A DNA stretch of 64,000 nt from Xestospongia bergquistia. Its lineage: Eukaryota; Porifera; Demospongiae; Haplosclerida; Petrosiidae. Below are positions 60,001 to 64,000 of this stretch, in pieces (the first letter of the stretch is position 1; every line of letters starts with the position of its first letter). The stretch lies in the NCBI GenBank assembly GCA_963965975.1, contig OZ014415.1, positions 4,407,001-4,471,000 on the forward strand, read 5' to 3'. A program made the translations under genes and the position numbers. Below the pieces are notes generated by a model that was given only the letters and a program-made list of their open reading frames with translations, made no database searches and was not told where the DNA came from.

Positions 60001-62275
60001 AGACTTTAGAGTGTTAATGCAAACCAGCTTACTAAACTGTTAATAGCAGTTTATTTAGTTAGTCCCATAGAGTCCATTAGAATGAGCAGTTAACTTTATA
60101 AAATTTTCTAAATAGTATAAACCTTCTAAAGTCTTTAAATTAAAGACTTTAGAGTGTTAATGCAAACCAACTTACTAAACTGTTAATAGCAGTTTATTTC
60201 GTTAGTCCCATAGAGTCCTTTAGACTGAGCAGTCTACACTATAAAATTTACTCAATAGTCTAAACCTTCTAAAGTCTTTAAATTAAAGACTTTAGAGTGT
60301 TAATTTCAACCAACTTACTAAACTGTTAATAGCAGTTTATTTATTTAGTCCCACAGAGTCCTTTAGACCTATCAGTTTACTTTACAAACTTCACTAAATT
60401 GTCTAAACCTTCTAAAGTCTTTAAATTAAAGATTTTGAGTGTTAATGCAAACCAACTTAGTAAACTGTTAATAGCAGTTTATTTCTTTAGTCCCACAGAG
60501 TCCTTTAGACTGAGCAGTTTACTTTATAAACTTTACTCAATAATCTAAACCTTCTAAAGTCTTTAAATTAAAGACTTTAGAGTGTTATCACAAACTAACT
60601 TAAAAAACTGTTAATAATAGTTTATTTAGTTAGTCCCATAGAGTCCTTTAGACCGAGCTGTTTACTTTATAAACTTCACTCAATAGTCTAAACCTTGCAA
60701 AATCTTTAATTAAAAGACTTCAGAGTGTTAATGCAAACCAACTTATAAACTGTTAATAGCTGTTTAATTAGTTAGTCCCATAGAGTCCTTTAGAATGAGC
60801 AGTTTACTTTATAAAATTTACTCAATAGTCTAAACCTCAAGTCTTCAAATTAAAGACCTTAGAGTGTCAACGCAAACTAACTTACTAAACTGTTAATAGC
60901 AGTTTATTTCGTTAGTCCCATAGAGTCCTTTAGACTGACCAGTTTACTTTATAAACCTTACTCAGTAGTCTAAACCTTCTAAACTCTTTAATTTAAAGAC
61001 TTCACAGTGTTAATTCAAACCAACTTACTAAACTGTTCGTAACAGTTTAATTATTTAGTCCCATAGCGTCCTTTAGAATGAGCAGTTTACTTCATAAAAT
61101 TTACTCAATAGTCTAAACCATCTACTCTTTAAATTAAAGACCTTAGGTTGTTAACACAAACTAACTTACTAAACTGTTAATAGCAGTTTGTTTCTTTAGT
61201 CCCATAGAGTCCTTTAGACTGAGCAGTTTACTTTATAAACTTTACTCAGTAGCCTAAACCTTCTAAAGTCTTTAAATTAAAGACTTTAGAGTGTTATCGC
61301 AAACTAACTTACTAAACTGTTAACAACAGTTTATTTAGTTAGTCCCATAGAGTCCTTTAGACCGAGCTGTTTACTTTATAAACTTCACTCAATACTCTAA
61401 ACCTTCTATACTCTTTAATTTAAAGACTTCAGAGTGTTAATGCTAACCGACTTACTAAACTGTTAATAGCAGTTTAATTAGTTAGTCCCATTAAGTCATT
61501 TAGAATGAGCAGTTTACTTTATAAAATTTACTCAACAGTCTAAAACTTCTAAACTCATTAAATTAAAGACTTTAGAGTATTAATGCAAACCAACTTACTA
61601 ACTGTTAATAGCAGTTTAAATAGTTAGTCCCATAGAGTCCTTTGACTGAGCAGTTTACTTTATAAAATTTACTCAATAATCTAAACCTTCTAAAGTCTTT
61701 AAATTAAAGACCTTAGAGTGTTAACGCAAACTAACTTACTAAACTGTTAATAGCAGTTTATTTCTTTAGTCCCATAGAGTCCTTTAGACTGAGCAGTTTA
61801 CTTTATAAATTTTACTGAATAGTCTAAACCTTCTAAAGTTTTTAAATTAAAGACTTTAGAGTTTTATCGCAAACTGACTTACTAAACTGTTAATAACATT
61901 TTTTTAGGTAGTCCCATAGAGACCTTTAGAGACCTTTAGACCGAGCTGTTTAATGCAAGCCAAGTTACTAAACTGTTAATAGCAGTTTAATTAGTTAGTC
62001 CCATAGAGTCCTTTAGAATTAGCACTTTACTTTATAAAATTCACTCAATAGTCTAAACCTTTTTGTCTTTAAATTAAAGACCTTAGAGCGTTAACGCAAA
62101 CTAACTTACTAAACTGTTAATAGCAGTTTATTTCTTTAGTCCCATAGAGTCCTTTATACTTAGCAGTTTACTTTACAAACTTTACTCAATAGTCTAAACC
62201 TTCTAAACACTTTAATTTAAAGACTTCAGAGTGTTAATGCAAACCAACTTACTAAACTGTTAATAACAGTTTAAT
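57099..62275 (-). repeat. 143-bp satellite array, inverted block
   Basis: About 36 monomers in reverse orientation ('ccaacttactaaactgttaa', 'tttatttagttagtcccata', 'gtctaaaccttctaaagtct'). Both switch points fall inside a monomer: 57,098/57,099 (ttaacact|gaccagtttac) and near 62,275 (cagtttaat|aggtctaaagg). The monomers here are almost all the 'ctctatgggac' subtype (read on the minus strand), which is a minority in the forward block. Confidence 0.97.
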
Positions 62276-64000
62276 AGGTCTAAAGGAGTCTATGGGACTA
62301 ACTAAATAAACTGCTATTAACAGTTTCGTAAGTCGGTTTGCATTAACACTCTAAAGTCTTTAATTTAAACAGTTTAGAAGGTTTAAACTATTGAGTAAAG
62401 TTTATAAAGTAAACTACTCAGTCTAAAGGACTCTATGGGACTAATGAAATAAACTGCTATTAACAGTGTAGTAAGTTGGTTTGCATTAACACTCTGAAGT
62501 CTTTAATTTAAAGAATTTAGAAGGTTTAGACTATTGAGTAAAGTTTATAAAGTAAACTGCTCATTCTAAAGGACTCTATTTGACTAAAGAAATAAACTGC
62601 TATTAACAGTTCAGTAAGTTGGTTTGCATTAACACTCCAAAGTATTTAAATTAAAGAGTTTAGAATGTTTAGACTATTTAATGTAGTTTATAAAGTAAAC
62701 TTGTCAGTCTAAAGGACTCTATGTGTCTAACGAAATAAACAGTTATTATCAGTTTAGTAAGTTCGTTTGCATTAACACTCTAATGTCTTTAATTTAAAGA
62801 CTTTAGAAGGTTTATAATATTGAATAAATATTATAAAGTAAACTGCTCATTCTAAAGGACTCTATGGGACTAACTAAATAAACTGCTATTAACAGTTTAG
62901 TAAGTTGGTTTGCATTAACACTCTGAAGTCTTTAAATTAAAGAGTTTAGAAGGTTTAGACTATTTAGTGAAGTTTATAAAGTAAACAGCTCGGTCTAAAG
63001 GACTCTATGGGACTAACTAAATAAACTGTTATTAACAATTCAGTAAGTTAGTTTGCGATAACACTTTAAAGTCTTTAATTTAAGGAGTTTAGAAGGTTTA
63101 GACTATTGAGTAAAGTTTATGAAGTAAACTGCTCAGTCTAAAGGACTCTATGGGACTAAAGAAATAAACTGCTATTAACAGTTTAGTAAGTTGGTTTGCA
63201 TTAACACTCTAAAGTCTTTAATTTAAAGACTTTAGAAGTTTAGACTATTGAGTGAAGTTTATAAAGTAAAAAGCTCAGTCTAAAGGACTCTATGAAACTA
63301 AGTAAATAAACTGCTGTTAACAGTTTAGTAAGTTAGTTTGCGATAACACTCTAAAGTCTTTAATTTAAGGACTTTAGAATGTTTAGAATATTGAGCAAAC
63401 TTTATAAAGTAAACTGCTCAGTCTAAAGGACTCTATGGGACTAACTCTGTAAACTGCTATTAACAGTTTAGTAAGTTGTTTTGCATTAACACTTTAAAGT
63501 CTTTAATTTAATGACTTTAAAAGTTTTAGACTTTTGAGTAAAGTTTATAAAGTAAACTTATAGGTCTAAAGGACTCTATGGGACTAACTGAATAAACTGC
63601 TAGTAACAGTTTAGTAAGTTGGTTTGCAGTAACACTCTAAAGTCTTCAATTTAAAGACATTAGAAGGTTTAGACTATTGAGTAAAGTTTTTAAAGTAAAC
63701 CGCTAAGTCTAAAGAACTCTATGGGACTAACGAAATAAACTGCTATTAACAGTTTAGTAAGTTTGTTTGCATTAACACTCTAAAGTCTTCAATTTAAAGA
63801 CTTTCGAAGGTTTAGACTATTGAGTAAAGTTTATAAAGTAAACTGCTCATTCTAAAGGATTCTATGGGACTAAAGAAATGAACTGCTATTAACAGTTCAG
63901 TTAGTTGGTTTGCATTAACACTCTAAAGTCTTTAAATTGAAGAGTTTAGAATGTTTAGACTATTGACTGAAGTTTATAAAGTAAACTGCTCATTCTAATG
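62276..64000 (+). repeat. 143-bp satellite array, second forward block (runs off window)
   Basis: About 12 monomers in + orientation, again mostly of the 'ctctatgggac' subtype, matching the inverted block more than the first forward block. The array continues beyond the window end. Confidence 0.95.

Noticed and set aside
30304..64000. CRISPR-like array of regular repeats
   Set aside because: The repeat fills the whole 143-base period with no unique spacers and no associated genes, and the context is an animal genome. It is a satellite.
1..64000. tRNA, rRNA and other structured RNA genes
   Set aside because: No cloverleaf with A/B boxes or rRNA core sequence was noticed. The tRNA-like string at 19083-19096 is only a primer site.
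1..64000. Prokaryotic defence system, operon or biosynthetic cluster
   Set aside because: Introns, eukaryotic transposon families and satellite DNA rule out a bacterial context, and no multi-gene system is present.

Overview
This window looks like AT-rich nuclear DNA from an early-branching invertebrate animal. Most of it is repeats and decayed transposable elements, and no intact host gene was found. An animal is suggested by a degenerate HMG-CoA reductase gene copy with very short (about 47-56 base) GT-AG introns, by FLYWCH/MULE, piggyBac, Gmr1-like and copia-like element remnants, and by long satellite arrays. A demosponge such as Amphimedon would fit the tiny introns and composition, but that is an inference, not something the sequence proves.

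Layout. (1) 1-12.5 kb: five nested, partly deleted copies of a kilobase-scale repeat, joined by short arrays of an ~88-bp unit. (2) 12.63-13.40 kb: HMG-CoA reductase pseudogene, introns kept, most of the catalytic domain lost. (3) 13.4-16.4 kb: AT-rich DNA with nothing recognisable. (4) 16.47-19.55 kb, minus strand: a retroelement composite. A copia-type LTR, a half-tRNA-like primer site and the start of a copia-type gag are joined to a Gmr1-like element whose integrase lies upstream of its reverse transcriptase. (5) 19.6-29.4 kb: long purine-rich GA/GT arrays. Two of them (19.58-22.3 and 25.98-28.05 kb) are copies of each other. They are interrupted by two Mutator-like elements (20,968-21,664, with a perfect 9-bp target duplication and an empty site in the sister copy; and ~22,908-24,735, with a nearly complete FLYWCH+MULE transposase) and by a piggyBac transposase remnant at 28.4-28.8 kb. 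(6) 29.4-30.3 kb: AT-rich spacer. (7) 30.3 kb to the end: one huge array of a 143-bp satellite monomer, in + orientation to 57,098, inverted from 57,099 to ~62,275, then + again to the window edge.

The parts do not form a pathway. What the window records is a succession of events: retroelement and DNA-transposon insertions into purine-rich repeats, duplication of those repeats, and satellite growth by unequal exchange and inversion. The strongest observations are the Ty1/copia-like domain order in a gypsy-type element, the copia/Gmr1 composite, the MULE empty-site comparison, and a satellite monomer that is almost entirely built from three consecutive inverted repeats and carries a ~5.2 kb internal inversion.
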